A stretch of DNA of 64,000 nucleotides, from assembly GCF_017921975.2 (NCBI RefSeq), contig NZ_JAGEMO020000001.1, positions 248,001 to 312,000 of the forward strand. The letters are read 5' to 3'. The position numbers and the translations under genes were made by a program. The notes below the pieces were generated by a model, which was not told the origin of the DNA, did no database searches, and was given only the letters and a program-made list of their open reading frames with translations. This stretch comes from Hymenobacter terricola (GTDB lineage Bacteria; Bacteroidota; Bacteroidia; Cytophagales; Hymenobacteraceae). Positions 43,734 to 53,141 of this stretch are shown piece by piece; within the stretch, counting starts at the first letter, position 1, and each line of letters starts with the position of its first letter.

Positions 43734-44225
43734 ATGATTAACACTATTGCCAAGCTCGGCGCTTTCAACGTCTGGGCCAATGAAACCCTGTTGCGCCGCT
43801 TCGATTCGTCGGTGGCCGCCGGCAAAGAAGCTCCTCAGCCGGCCCTGCGCATCTTCAGTCACCTTATCAATGCCCAAGCCATCTGGATTGCCCGCCTCAC
43901 CGGCACTAACAGCCCCGTGAAAGTGTGGCAGGAGCACGACCTGGCCGGCCTGCACCATTGGCACAAGCAAACGTCGGAACACCTGCGCCAGCTCTGCGAA
44001 ACGACCGACGAAGCCGAGCTCACGCGCCACATTCAGTACACCAACTCGCAGGGCGATGCCTTCGACTCGCAGGTGAGCGACATCCTCACCCACGCCGTGA
44101 TGCACGCCAGCTACCACCGCGGCCAGGTGGCCACCAAGATGCGAGAAGGCGGCCTGGAGCCCATCAACTCTGATTTTATCACCTATTGCCGCGAAATGAG
44201 CGGGCAGGTACAGCCTCAGCTATAG
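43734..44225 (+). CDS. DinB family protein
   Basis: A 163-residue four-helix protein. Helix 1 (AKLGAFNVWANETLLRRF), IFSHLINAQAIWIARL and LTHAVMHASYHRGQVATKMR supply the three His typical of metal-binding DinB proteins. The HASYHRGQ motif near residue 120 is the family's best-conserved part. A small perfect hairpin (44255-44271) follows about 30 bases after the stop. The function of this subgroup is not established. Confidence 0.85.
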   Translation: MINTIAKLGAFNVWANETLLRRFDSSVAAGKEAPQPALRIFSHLINAQAIWIARLTGTNSPVKVWQEHDLAGLHHWHKQTSEHLRQLCETTDEAELTRHIQYTNSQGDAFDSQVSDILTHAVMHASYHRGQVATKMREGGLEPINSDFITYCREMSGQVQPQL

Positions 44226-44351
44226 CATTGGCTATAAGCAGGATGGCAGACAATCCGGCAAATTTTGCCGGGCCGCTTGTTCTTGTTTTGGTGGCTGCCG
44301 TATAAGCTGCACCGCAAGCTTCTTGCGCACAACTAATCCAATCCGGTGCAT

Positions 44352-44879
44352 ATGGTTTTCATTGTCATGGGGGTTTCGGGCAGCGGCAAAACCACCGTCG
44401 GCCAGCAGTTGGCGCAACAGCTCCACCTGCCTTTTTACGATGCTGACGACTTCCACTCGGCCGCCAACATCGAAAAAATGAGCCACGGCACCCCGCTCAC
44501 CGACGATGACCGGCGCGACTGGCTGGCTACCCTGGCCGCCAACCTTGGCACCTGGGAAAAAGCGGGCGGCGCCGTGCTGGCGTCTTCAGCCCTGAAGGAA
44601 ACCTACCGGACCACGCTGCAAAGCGGGGTCCAGCAGCCCCTGCACTGGGTTTTCCTCGACGGCCCCAAGGCCCTGCTCCTGGAGCGGATGGGCGCGCGCA
44701 AAGGCCACTACATGCACCCGGACATGCTCGACTCGCAGCTGGCTACTTTGGAAAAACCGGCCTACGCACTGCGCCTTTCCATCGAGGCCGCGCCCGCCGA
44801 ACTAGTCAGCCAGATACTCGCGGCCCTCAAAAAAGACGCCGCCGTCGGAACGAAACCGGCTGCTACTGCACCGCAGTAA
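44352..44879 (+). CDS. gntK: Gluconokinase
   Basis: A 175-residue P-loop kinase making 6-phosphogluconate from gluconate and ATP. Walker A is GVSGSGKTT (residues about 7-15). FYDADDFHSAANIEKMSHGT and PLTDDDRRDWL are the substrate-binding blocks of GntK/IdnK. SSALKETYR and FLDGPKALLLERMGARKGHY, with MLDSQLATLE, complete the family pattern. ATG 44352 is preferred to GTG 44346. It is monocistronic with a strong terminator. No gluconate transporter is nearby. Confidence 0.95.
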   Translation: MVFIVMGVSGSGKTTVGQQLAQQLHLPFYDADDFHSAANIEKMSHGTPLTDDDRRDWLATLAANLGTWEKAGGAVLASSALKETYRTTLQSGVQQPLHWVFLDGPKALLLERMGARKGHYMHPDMLDSQLATLEKPAYALRLSIEAAPAELVSQILAALKKDAAVGTKPAATAPQ

Positions 44880-44895
44880 CCCTTCACCCGCGACC

Positions 44896-44935
44896 AGCAA
44901 AAAGCCCCGACCTTATCAGGCCGGGGCTTTTTGCT
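44896..44935. terminator. Bidirectional intrinsic terminator
   Basis: A stem of 17 pairs with one mismatch (44896-44913 with 44918-44935), short loop, A-run and T-run at the base. It separates the convergent gluconokinase and DUF4382 genes. Confidence 0.85.
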
Positions 44936-44955
44936 GAATGAGCGACGGGCGTTAC

Positions 44956-45798
44956 CTAGTTCAGCGAAGTCGGGCCGAGGTCCGTCACCTGGTCGTTGAC
45001 AACCACGATACCCGTGCGAACCGCGTTGCGATAACCGGGCTGGCCAGCCGGGGCCGTGGTGCTCGGGAAATATTCGACCCGGTAAGTGCCGGCCGGCAGG
45101 CCCCCAATCTGGTAAGTGCCCGACGCATCGGCCGCCGTGCTCACCGTATCGGGGCCCAAAATGGTGGCGCGAATGGCCAGAATCTGGGGCAGCGCGGCCG
45201 CCGGGGTCACCGTGCCGCGCAGGCCGCCGTGAATGTCCTGGGCCACCACCCGAATAACGGGCTTGAGCAGGTACCGCTCCTTTTTATCGTTGCCGGCGTG
45301 CCAGTTGCCGCGCTCCACAATGGACTTGGCCACGTCGAAATCGAGCAGCAGCTGGAAGGTTTCGCGCTGCTTCAGCGTGCATTTTTCCAGCTTCAGCTTC
45401 ACGCCCGAGGTTTGGCCGCTGGGGGTTTTGAGGTCGTATTGCAGGCCGTCGCGGCCAATGACGTAGCTGTTGGGGCCGAGGATAAGGCGAATTTCTTTGA
45501 GGTCGCCGGGGGCAAAATCGTCGCTCACCAGCAGGGCCGAGTGGCCGTTCACGTAGTCGAGCACGTTGATGGCTTGCGGTGAAAAGTTGAGCGTTTTCCA
45601 GCCGTTGGGGTCGTTTTCTTCCTTCAGGTGCACTTCAATCTGGCGCACGTCCAGCACCACGCCACGGTAGTCGCCGGGCGCGTCCATCAGCCGCACTTCG
45701 AGCTTGGAGGAACTGGCGTCTTCGGAGGAGCTTTTGGAGCAGCCGGCCAGGCCCAGCAGGGCCGCGCACGCGAGAGGAAATATCCGATTAATCTGCAT
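44956..45798 (-). CDS. DUF4382 lipoprotein with carboxypeptidase-regulatory-like tail
   Basis: A 280-residue lipoprotein. ATG 45798 gives the signal LACAALLGLAGC. Residues about 30-175 match DUF4382 (LEVRLMDAPGDYRGVVLDVR, DLKEIRLILGPNSYVIGRDG). The C-terminal 80 residues form an Ig-like regulatory domain (ASGTYQIGGLPAGTYRVEYF). It is presumed surface-exposed or periplasmic; DUF4382 has no proven function. The AsmA gene lies upstream on the same strand, 112 bases away with a hairpin at about 45835-45866 in between. Confidence 0.85.
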   Translation of the reverse strand: MQINRIFPLACAALLGLAGCSKSSSEDASSSKLEVRLMDAPGDYRGVVLDVRQIEVHLKEENDPNGWKTLNFSPQAINVLDYVNGHSALLVSDDFAPGDLKEIRLILGPNSYVIGRDGLQYDLKTPSGQTSGVKLKLEKCTLKQRETFQLLLDFDVAKSIVERGNWHAGNDKKERYLLKPVIRVVAQDIHGGLRGTVTPAAALPQILAIRATILGPDTVSTAADASGTYQIGGLPAGTYRVEYFPSTTAPAGQPGYRNAVRTGIVVVNDQVTDLGPTSLN

Positions 45799-45910
45799 AA
45801 GAACTAGTGAGGAGGTAAGTAATACGGCGTGAAACGGCCCGGCCAACCAAGAGGTTGCCGGGCCGCGTCACCCAATAATATTGCCAAAAAGGCTGTTCAG
45901 CCGCTCAATC

Positions 45911-48900
45911 CTAGTTCTTCGTGGAATCAGCCGGTTCCACGGGTCTGGCCTTGGCTTTGGGCTTGCCAAACAGGCTGTTCAGTCCTTGTCCAATCTGGTT
46001 TTTGAGCCGGGCCTGGGCTTCCAGCCGGGCCTTTTCCTTGATGATGCGGTCCTTCTCCTCGGCGGTTTGGTTGGCGGCATCGGCGGTTACTTGCGTGCTG
46101 TCCTGGGCCGCTTTTTTCTTCTGAGTGAGGCTGAACAGGGCATCGGTGAGCTTGGTTTTCACCACGTTGGTCACAATGGCTTTGCCCTGGTCCTTCACGC
46201 TGCCGCTGGTCAGCTTCACGCTGGGCGCCTTCACGGTGCCGCCAATGTTCAGGCCCAGCGTCACGCGGTCGGTGCCCTGGATGTCCTTCACGCCGGTGAG
46301 CTGCGTGAGCTTGCTGCTGAACGCGCTGCCAAGCTTGCCGGTGGGCACGTTCAGGGCCGTAACGTAGGCCAGCGCCCCGGTCAGGCTGTTCGAGCCGCCC
46401 AGCGTCATTTTTATATCGCCCACGGTCAGGTCGAACGGCTGCACCACCAGGTTGCCGTTCACGATGTTGGCCTGGATTTTCTTGTCCACCACCAGCAGGG
46501 TTTTCAGCTCCGGCAGCGTGGTCAGGCTGGCAATCTTGCTCATCACCTCCGATTGGTTGATGGCCGCCCGCACCACGTCCAAAATGCCCTTGCCGCTCAG
46601 CGTGGCCAGGTTGGGCATCATGTCGGGGCCCATCTCGCCGCTCACGTTGAAGTTCGTCCCGAACACGCCCTCCACCTGGCTGGCCAGCGGCACCAGCGTC
46701 TTAATGCTGTTGAAGGCCGCGAAAGCGCTCTGGAAATTCAGGTTCTTGATGTTCAGGCCAAAGTCAAATCTGGGGTGCGCCAGGTTTTTGCTGCTGTAGC
46801 TGCCAGTGGTGCCAAAGCTGCCGCCCAGCGTGTTAAAGGTCATGTTGTTGAGCGTAGCCGTTTGGTCGCGCACGGTCACGGTGCCGTTGGCGTCGGTCAG
46901 TTTCAGGTTGTCATAAGTCACGTTATCAACGTGGCTGTTCAGCACCAAATCGAAAAATTTCGGGATTTGCAGTACGCCGTTGGCTTTGGCCGGGGCCTTG
47001 CCGCCGGTGGCCGTCGGCTTGGCCGATACCTCGTCCACCATCCACTCGTTCACGTTGAAATTGTGCGAGTTCACCGTCATAGCGCCTTTCAGCGCCTGCC
47101 CCGGCGTAAACAGGTAGCCCAGGTAGTTGCTGATGGTGCCCGAAGCGGCAAAATCGGAGCTGCCGGCCGTGCCGTTCAGGCTTTGCAGCGCAATCTGGTT
47201 GTTGTTGAACGTGGCCGTGCCGGTGCTGATGCGTACGCCCTGCGGCAGGTCTTTGCTCTTGTAGGTCACGTTGGTAGCTTTCACGGTGCCGCTGGCTACC
47301 ACGTTCTGGTAGCGGCCGGCTTCCACGTCGGCCATGTTGCCCTTGGCGGCAATGTCGCCGGCCACGCGGCCCGTCACGGTCATGCCCTGCAAGGGGAAAA
47401 TCTTCGTGATTTTGGTCAAGTCCACCGTGCCGCGCACGTTGGTGTCGAACACCGGCTTGTCGATGTTGTGGGCCGACAGCCGGCCTTCCAGCGGCTCGCC
47501 CTCCAGCACCATCCGGAATTGCGGCAGGTTAACCTGGGTGTCATTCACCTGGCCCGTGGTGTTCACCACCGTGCCGTTGAGGTTGATGTTCTCAATCGGA
47601 GCCGGGAATTTAGCCGATTTCACGTAGCCGTTCGTTAGCCGCATGACGGCGTTCACCACCGGCATCTGGGTTTTGGAATAAATGCCTTTGGCCGTGCCAT
47701 CCACGAACAATTGCCCGCGCATGGCCAAGTCCTTCACCGGGTACACCTTCAGCGCCTCGGCCAGGTCCACGTTGGCTTTCACGCGGCCATCCACCTTCAT
47801 CGGCGCCAGCCCGTCGATGGTCACGTTGCCATCCACCGGGTCGGGGCCGAGGTCAAGGTGGAACCTGGGGACATTGACTTTCACGTCGTTGGTCACGCCC
47901 GTGGGGTTATCCACCTTCATTTGCAGGTTGATGTTCTTGGCTTCGCGGGGCAAATCCGGGTACTTAAACCGGCCGTTGGTTACGGTCAGGTTCACGCCGT
48001 AGCCGGGCAGCCGCGTGGCCGTCTGCGTGCCCTTCGCATAACCATCGAACGCCACCTTGCCACTGGTTTCAATGTTTTTAAACTTCTCGGTGAACACGCC
48101 CGGCACCAAACTCAGCAGGGTTTTGAAGTCCGTTTCCAGCGCCTTAAAGGTGATGTCATAAGTAATATCCGAGGCATTGGGCAGCCCGATAGCGCCCGCG
48201 AAGCTGAACGGAAAGTCGTTGAGCTTAATCTTATTGTCCTTGAACGTGTACAGGTTCTTGTTCAAATCCATGTTCATGGTCACGTCGGCGTCGAGCTGCT
48301 TATCGGTTACGTAGGCCACGTTGTTGTAGGTCATATCCAGGTCGGCGGCCGTGGTTTTCGAGGTCATGTCGAACACGTTGCTGGCGAAGTCGCCGCTGCC
48401 GCTGTGGTTTACGCCGCGGGCTTCCATGCGCACGGGCAGCGTGAGGTCCTCGTAGCGCAGGTGGGCATCGGTCAGCTTCCAGCCTTTTATGGCCAGGCTT
48501 ACCTGGCTGGTATCCTGGCCTTTGGCAGCGGCGGCCGAGTCCGAAATCACCACGTCCCAGTTGGCACGGCCGCTTTTCAGGCGGCGCAGGCTCAGGTCGG
48601 GCCGCTCCAGCTCCACGTTATTAATCCTGATTTCCTGGCCCTTAATCACGGTCATGACGTCGAGGCCCATGCGCAACCGGGGCAGGTAGGCCAGTGTATC
48701 GCGACTGAATGAGTCCAGCCCAATCACGCGCAGGTCCTTAATATCCAGCGTCAAGTCCGGAAAGGAATGGAGCACGCTCACGTCGATGTTGGCAGGGTCG
48801 TACTGCACTTTGGCCCGCACGCGCTGCGCAATCTGCTTGTCGGCCAGGGCCCGCAGCTTGTCTTTGAATAGAAAGGGCGCAGCTACGGCGGCAGCCACCA

Positions 48901-48943
48901 GCACCACTAAAAACACAGCAATACCCAACAGAACTTTCCGCAT
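45911..48943 (-). CDS. AsmA-family protein
   Basis: A 1010-residue inner-membrane-anchored periplasmic protein. ATG 48943 precedes the single N-terminal helix (VLLGIAVFLVVLVAAAVAAP). The N-terminal AsmA domain follows (VQYDPANIDVSVLHSFPDLT, IKDLRVIGLD), then a long series of beta strands, and an AsmA C-terminal segment (LATLSGKGILDVVRAAINQS, KMTLGGSNSL). The tail after about residue 930 is Lys/Ala-rich and helical. AsmA-like proteins are thought to form a groove that carries lipids between membranes; that role here is by family. Confidence 0.88.
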   Translation of the reverse strand: MRKVLLGIAVFLVVLVAAAVAAPFLFKDKLRALADKQIAQRVRAKVQYDPANIDVSVLHSFPDLTLDIKDLRVIGLDSFSRDTLAYLPRLRMGLDVMTVIKGQEIRINNVELERPDLSLRRLKSGRANWDVVISDSAAAAKGQDTSQVSLAIKGWKLTDAHLRYEDLTLPVRMEARGVNHSGSGDFASNVFDMTSKTTAADLDMTYNNVAYVTDKQLDADVTMNMDLNKNLYTFKDNKIKLNDFPFSFAGAIGLPNASDITYDITFKALETDFKTLLSLVPGVFTEKFKNIETSGKVAFDGYAKGTQTATRLPGYGVNLTVTNGRFKYPDLPREAKNINLQMKVDNPTGVTNDVKVNVPRFHLDLGPDPVDGNVTIDGLAPMKVDGRVKANVDLAEALKVYPVKDLAMRGQLFVDGTAKGIYSKTQMPVVNAVMRLTNGYVKSAKFPAPIENINLNGTVVNTTGQVNDTQVNLPQFRMVLEGEPLEGRLSAHNIDKPVFDTNVRGTVDLTKITKIFPLQGMTVTGRVAGDIAAKGNMADVEAGRYQNVVASGTVKATNVTYKSKDLPQGVRISTGTATFNNNQIALQSLNGTAGSSDFAASGTISNYLGYLFTPGQALKGAMTVNSHNFNVNEWMVDEVSAKPTATGGKAPAKANGVLQIPKFFDLVLNSHVDNVTYDNLKLTDANGTVTVRDQTATLNNMTFNTLGGSFGTTGSYSSKNLAHPRFDFGLNIKNLNFQSAFAAFNSIKTLVPLASQVEGVFGTNFNVSGEMGPDMMPNLATLSGKGILDVVRAAINQSEVMSKIASLTTLPELKTLLVVDKKIQANIVNGNLVVQPFDLTVGDIKMTLGGSNSLTGALAYVTALNVPTGKLGSAFSSKLTQLTGVKDIQGTDRVTLGLNIGGTVKAPSVKLTSGSVKDQGKAIVTNVVKTKLTDALFSLTQKKKAAQDSTQVTADAANQTAEEKDRIIKEKARLEAQARLKNQIGQGLNSLFGKPKAKARPVEPADSTKN

Positions 48944-49412
48944 AGCAAGAGTTAATAAGTTATTCCAAGCAAAGATAAAACGGACCGGCTGCCGCTTTAT
49001 TCTCACAACCGCCCGGTCAAAACCGCGCCAAATGATTCCTGACAACCATAAAATCTACCTTACCGGTCCCGCTCGCGCCCCAATATTGCGATGAGTGCTG
49101 GCATGCCGACTTCACAAAGCTGAGCCACAACCATTTTGCAGGGCTTACGCTTTCCTCTGGTTTTTGGGCACGAAGCCATTTTTCGAGGGGAATAAATCAC
49201 AAATTATTGCTAAATTTTCATGGAAATTTTTTGCATTATCTTTGGCGCTACTCATCCATCGCCTGGTCAGGCTGCATTGGTCCGTTTTGACTCCTGTGGG
49301 GTTTAGCGGCCAGACCTGGCTACACCATGCCGCTCCGTTTTAAACCAGTTAAGTGGCGCGCCTGCTCGCTCTGCTCACCTACCGCATTATTCCTCTGCAC
49401 ACTTCTCCTAAT
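48944..49412. other. 469-base intergenic region with an AT-rich promoter zone
   Basis: This gap separates the divergent AsmA and OmpA genes. The part from about 49190 to 49250 is AT-rich and contains TATCTTTG (49237-49244), which fits the TAnnTTTG -7 element and points toward the OmpA gene, leaving a 160-base leader. No good -33 element or hairpin was found. Short open frames here have no coding character. Confidence 0.4.
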
Positions 49413-50591
49413 ATGAAGCGTTTTCTATCTGTGTTGCCGTTGGCTTTTGTGGGCTGCTTCGGTGGTTTAGCTCGTCCCGCGCAGGCGCAAACTCCCGCCA
49501 TGAGCTTGGTCGGTAGCGTGCAGTCAGAGGCCAAAGCGCCCTTGCGCGGGGCCGCCATCACGGTCATTCATTTGCCTTCGGGGGTGCGCCACGCGGTGGC
49601 CTCCGACGGCGAGGGCCGTTTTGTGGTGGCCAATCTCCCAGTCGGCGGCCCGTACCTGATAAAAGTAGGAGAGGGCGGCTACCGGTCGCAAACCGTTGAA
49701 AACATCTTTCTGGAAAACGGTAAAACCGCGAGCGTCAAGGTAACCCTGAGCAAACTGGGAGAAGAGCCGGGCAAAGACCGCAACAACCGGGCAACCGAGC
49801 AAACCCTGGCCCTCGCCCCCGAAGCCGTAGTGGGCGGCCCCATCCTGATTACGACCCTGAGCAAGCCCCGCGCGGCGGCAGCGGCGCCCTCATATTCAGC
49901 ACCAGCCCGTACGGCTTCGGTAGCTTCGGCCGGGGCGCCCGCTGTGCCGGCAGCCACGCCATCAGTTGCCCAGGTGACGCAGCCGCCCACCGCCCTGGCC
50001 CCGCGCTACACTCGGTACCCTGCCCGCACCGGTGCCTACCGGCCCATCATCCGGGTAGACGACCCCATTGTGCCGGGCCATTACGACGCCAAAACCGGCA
50101 ACTACATCTACGACACCGGCCAGCTCACCACGCTCAAGCTGGCCAACGGAGGCGTGATTTCCGGCGTTGGGGCCAATTCCACCGAAAGCTACCTGCACCA
50201 TTTTCTGGCCGACCCGCTGGTGCAGGTCGATACCGTGGACCTCACCCGCGGCTGGTACAATTTCGACCGGGTGTATTTTGAAGCCGGCAAAGCCAACCTG
50301 ACGCCCGAGTCCCTTAGCCAGCTGCGCAACATCGCCACCATTCTGCACGCCTATCCCAAGGCCCGCATCAAGCTCGGGGGCTACACCGACAGCACGGGCA
50401 CCTATAAAGTAAACAAGCAGCTCAGCGAAGCCCGCGCCCGCACCGCCTGGGCCAGCCTGGTTGAAATGGGCGTGAGCCCCAGCCGCATGGATGCCCGCGG
50501 CTACGGCCCCAACTACGCCATTTCGGCCAACGACACGGAAGAAGGCCGGGCCAAAAACCGCCGCCTGAGCGTGAAAGTGTTGCAAAAGTAG
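49413..50591 (+). CDS. OmpA-family protein with carboxypeptidase-regulatory-like domain
   Basis: A 392-residue protein. The signal peptide is FLSVLPLAFVGCFGGLARPAQAQ. Residues about 30-110 are a regulatory-like Ig domain (AAITVIHLPSGVRHAVASDG). After a Pro/Ala-rich linker, residues about 275-392 form the peptidoglycan-binding OmpA C-terminal domain (FEAGKANLTPESLSQLRNIA, GGYTDSTGTYKVNKQLSEAR, NRRLSVKVLQ). It would tether the outer membrane or a complex to the cell wall. The PorP/SprF-like gene 92 bases downstream makes a type IX-related role possible, because PorE-like OmpA proteins accompany that system; this is inference. Confidence 0.85.
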   Translation: MKRFLSVLPLAFVGCFGGLARPAQAQTPAMSLVGSVQSEAKAPLRGAAITVIHLPSGVRHAVASDGEGRFVVANLPVGGPYLIKVGEGGYRSQTVENIFLENGKTASVKVTLSKLGEEPGKDRNNRATEQTLALAPEAVVGGPILITTLSKPRAAAAAPSYSAPARTASVASAGAPAVPAATPSVAQVTQPPTALAPRYTRYPARTGAYRPIIRVDDPIVPGHYDAKTGNYIYDTGQLTTLKLANGGVISGVGANSTESYLHHFLADPLVQVDTVDLTRGWYNFDRVYFEAGKANLTPESLSQLRNIATILHAYPKARIKLGGYTDSTGTYKVNKQLSEARARTAWASLVEMGVSPSRMDARGYGPNYAISANDTEEGRAKNRRLSVKVLQK

Positions 50592-50683
50592 GCCCCGGAT
50601 AATCCGGGCCTGCCTCTCCCCGGCCGTACATTCGCGTAGCTGGGCGTACTAAACGGCACCGGCGCCGCGTTATTCCGGTCACA

Positions 50684-51730
50684 ATGCCAGTGCTTTATCC
50701 TATGTTGCTTGCCCGGCTGCGGCTGGCCCTCACGGCCGGCCTGTTGCTGGGCACCGTTTCCGGAGCGCGGGCGCAGGATGTTTTCTTCTCCCAGCCGTTT
50801 GCCACGCGCCTGCACACCAACCCGGCTTTTGCGGGCCTGGTCGACGATTATAGCGTCACGCTGAGCTACCGCAACCAGTTTCCGACCCTGGCCGGCTCCT
50901 TCGTCAGCACCCAGGCCGCCGCCGATATTCGCCTGAATACCCCCGGCCAGCACCACGCCCTGGGCCTGCTCATCAACCAGGACCGAACCGGCTCCGTGGG
51001 CTACACCCGCCTCGAAATCGGTGCGCTTTACGCCTACCACACCCGCCTCACCGAGCAGTTGGCCCTCAGCGGTGGGCTGCGCGCCAGCTACGGCCGCCAG
51101 CGGGTGGGATATGACAATTTCGTGTTTGGCGACCAGATTCAGGAAGACGGCAGCGTGGCCGGCCCCTCGGCCGAAACCCTGGACTTTCCGCCCGTCAACT
51201 ACTTCAGCCTGGGCACCGGCGCCGTGCTCTACTCCGAGCAAGGCTGGCTCAGCCTGGCCGGCCAGCACCTCAACCAGCCCAGCCTCGGCTTTCAGAAGCA
51301 AAGCCAGCTCCCCATCCTGCTCAGCCTCTCGGGCGGCTATAAGTTCTTTGCCATCAAGCCTTCCACTGGCATTGCCACCCGCGAGGTGAGCTACACGCCC
51401 GTGGCGGCCTACACCCGGCAGGGCGGTTCCCAGCGCATCGAAACTGGTTTGTATCTCACGGCATCGCCCATAACACTGGGCGCGGTGTACCGCAATATTT
51501 CAGTACCCGGCAGCGTTAATCCTCAGCACGTGCTCGCCATTGTGGCGGGGGTGCAGGCGGGCGGCCTGCGCATTGGCTACAGCTACGACGTGGGCCTGAG
51601 CCGTCTGAGTGCCGATTTAGGTGGTGCCCACGAGTTGACCCTCGCCCTGCGCGCTTTTGATAAATTAGAAAATGCCCATCGACGCTTAAAAAGACGTGTT
51701 TACCCACTGGCCCCTTGTCCCGCGTTTTAA
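50684..51730 (+). CDS. PorP/SprF family type IX secretion membrane protein
   Basis: A 348-residue outer-membrane protein. ATG 50684 or 50702 precedes the signal peptide (LALTAGLLLGTVSGARAQD). The mature start VFFSQPFATRLHTNPAFAG is the hallmark of PorP/SprF, and strands such as VTLSYRNQFPTL and LALSGGLRASYGRQRVGYDN follow. PorP/SprF proteins belong to the type IX system and help specific surface proteins or adhesins attach. The GldJ-like gene starts 68 bases downstream. Confidence 0.9.
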   Translation: MPVLYPMLLARLRLALTAGLLLGTVSGARAQDVFFSQPFATRLHTNPAFAGLVDDYSVTLSYRNQFPTLAGSFVSTQAAADIRLNTPGQHHALGLLINQDRTGSVGYTRLEIGALYAYHTRLTEQLALSGGLRASYGRQRVGYDNFVFGDQIQEDGSVAGPSAETLDFPPVNYFSLGTGAVLYSEQGWLSLAGQHLNQPSLGFQKQSQLPILLSLSGGYKFFAIKPSTGIATREVSYTPVAAYTRQGGSQRIETGLYLTASPITLGAVYRNISVPGSVNPQHVLAIVAGVQAGGLRIGYSYDVGLSRLSADLGGAHELTLALRAFDKLENAHRRLKRRVYPLAPCPAF

Positions 51731-51798
51731 TTTTTTGTATTATTGCGTTCTCATTGCCCTTGATAATCCCTCCGCCCCATCTTCATTTTAACTTTGTT

Positions 51799-53073
51799 AT
51801 GAAATTTACTAATTATTTATGCCTGGCCGCAGTAGGCCTTACAGCCCTAGCCGGCTGTGGCAAAAATGGGCAGCCTACGGCCTCTAAACCAGGTAAATAT
51901 TCTTCTACAACGGGTATTGAATACAACACCGAGAAGGGCATGGCCGTGGCCAACTTCAAAAAAATCCCCGAAGGCCCCGGCCTCGTGTTTATTGAAGGTG
52001 GCCGCACCGTGCTGGGTTCGCAGGAGGAAGACGTGACCATGACGCACGATAACATCGAGCGTACGGTAACCATCGCCTCGTTCTACATGGACGAAGCCGA
52101 AGTAGCCAACATCCACTGGCTTGAGTACCTGCACTTCGTGCGCACCGACTCGGCCGAAGAGTTTTATAAGTCGGCTTTGCCCGACACCACCGTGTGGGCC
52201 CGCGACCTGTCGTTCAACGACCCCTACGTGACGTACTACTTGCGCTATCCTGGCTTCCGCTACTTCCCCGTGGTGGGCGTGAGCTGGCTGCAGGCCGATG
52301 ATTATTGCACCTGGCGTACTGCCAAAGTGAACGAGCGCCTGGCCGCGGGCGGCGACAGCAAATCCAGCAAAGGCGGATTGTTCGGTAAGAAGAAAAACAA
52401 AGGCGGTGATGCCGCCGCCGGTGCTGAAGGCACTGCTGGTACTGCCGGCGCTTTGGGCAACGGCAAAAGCACTACTTCCATCGAGAACGGCAACACGCTG
52501 CCCAACTACCGCCTGCCCACCGAGGCGGAGTGGGAGTACGCCGCGCAGGCCCTTATCGGCACCCAGGAAGTGGGCAACGAGAACCAGGAAGAGAAGCGCA
52601 TCTACCCTTGGGATGGCAAATCGACCCGCAACGCTTACGGCCGCAAAATGGGCCAGTTCCTGGCTAACTTCAAGCGCGGCCGTGGTGACTACGCCGGCAT
52701 CGCCGGCAGCCTGAACGACGGCGCCATGATTACGGAGTACATCTACTCGTATCCGCCCAACGACTATGGCCTCTACAACATGGCCGGCAACGTGAACGAG
52801 TGGGTGCAGGACGTGTACCGCCCCCTCTCGTTCCAGGACGTAGAGGATTTGAACCCCTTCCGCCGCAACGGCGTGGGTGACCCGGCCGACAAATACGACA
52901 AGAAAGGCTACCAGTCGCTGATTGACGACCACGTGCGGGTGTACAAAGGCGGTTCGTGGCGCGATGTGGCCTACTGGCTCTCGCCCGGCACCCGCCGCTT
53001 CATGGCCGAGGATTCGGCCACGGCAACCATCGGTTTCCGTTGCGCGATGATTAACGCTGGCTCGAACAAATAG
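51799..53073 (+). CDS. gldJ: Gliding motility/type IX lipoprotein GldJ-like
   Basis: A 424-residue lipoprotein. ATG 51799 starts the signal LCLAAVGLTALAGC. The body is a formylglycine-generating-enzyme-like (sulfatase-modifying) fold: LVFIEGGRTVLGSQEEDV, FYMDEAEVANIHWLEYL, TVWARDLSFNDPYVTYYL, RLPTEAEWEYAA, NMAGNVNEWVQD and VYKGGSWRD. The TVWARDLSFND and YFPVVGVSWLQADDYCTWR segments resemble GldJ more than GldK. The lone position without gldL/M/N also fits GldJ, needed for stable type IX motors in gliding species. A Lys/Gly/Ala-rich insertion is at about residues 190-230. A strong terminator follows. Confidence 0.82.
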   Translation: MKFTNYLCLAAVGLTALAGCGKNGQPTASKPGKYSSTTGIEYNTEKGMAVANFKKIPEGPGLVFIEGGRTVLGSQEEDVTMTHDNIERTVTIASFYMDEAEVANIHWLEYLHFVRTDSAEEFYKSALPDTTVWARDLSFNDPYVTYYLRYPGFRYFPVVGVSWLQADDYCTWRTAKVNERLAAGGDSKSSKGGLFGKKKNKGGDAAAGAEGTAGTAGALGNGKSTTSIENGNTLPNYRLPTEAEWEYAAQALIGTQEVGNENQEEKRIYPWDGKSTRNAYGRKMGQFLANFKRGRGDYAGIAGSLNDGAMITEYIYSYPPNDYGLYNMAGNVNEWVQDVYRPLSFQDVEDLNPFRRNGVGDPADKYDKKGYQSLIDDHVRVYKGGSWRDVAYWLSPGTRRFMAEDSATATIGFRCAMINAGSNK

Positions 53074-53088
53074 CCGGCAGCAGAAAGC

Positions 53089-53123
53089 AAAAGGGCCGCT
53101 CCTGAATCAGGAGCGGCCCTTTT
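53089..53123. terminator. Bidirectional intrinsic terminator
   Basis: A 17-base perfect palindromic stem (53089-53105 with 53107-53123), A-run before and T-run after, between the convergent gldJ-like and comF-like genes. Confidence 0.88.
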
Positions 53124-53141
53124 TTGTGTTCGTGACCTTCC

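Noticed and set aside
49095-49343. An 82-residue plus-strand frame in the AsmA-OmpA gap
   Set aside because: No ribosome site, no homologous feel, mixed composition, and it runs across the AT-rich promoter zone.
51789-51796. TAACTTTG before gldJ as a promoter -7 box
   Set aside because: It lies 2 bases before the start codon, so transcription would begin inside the gene; more likely chance or leader sequence.
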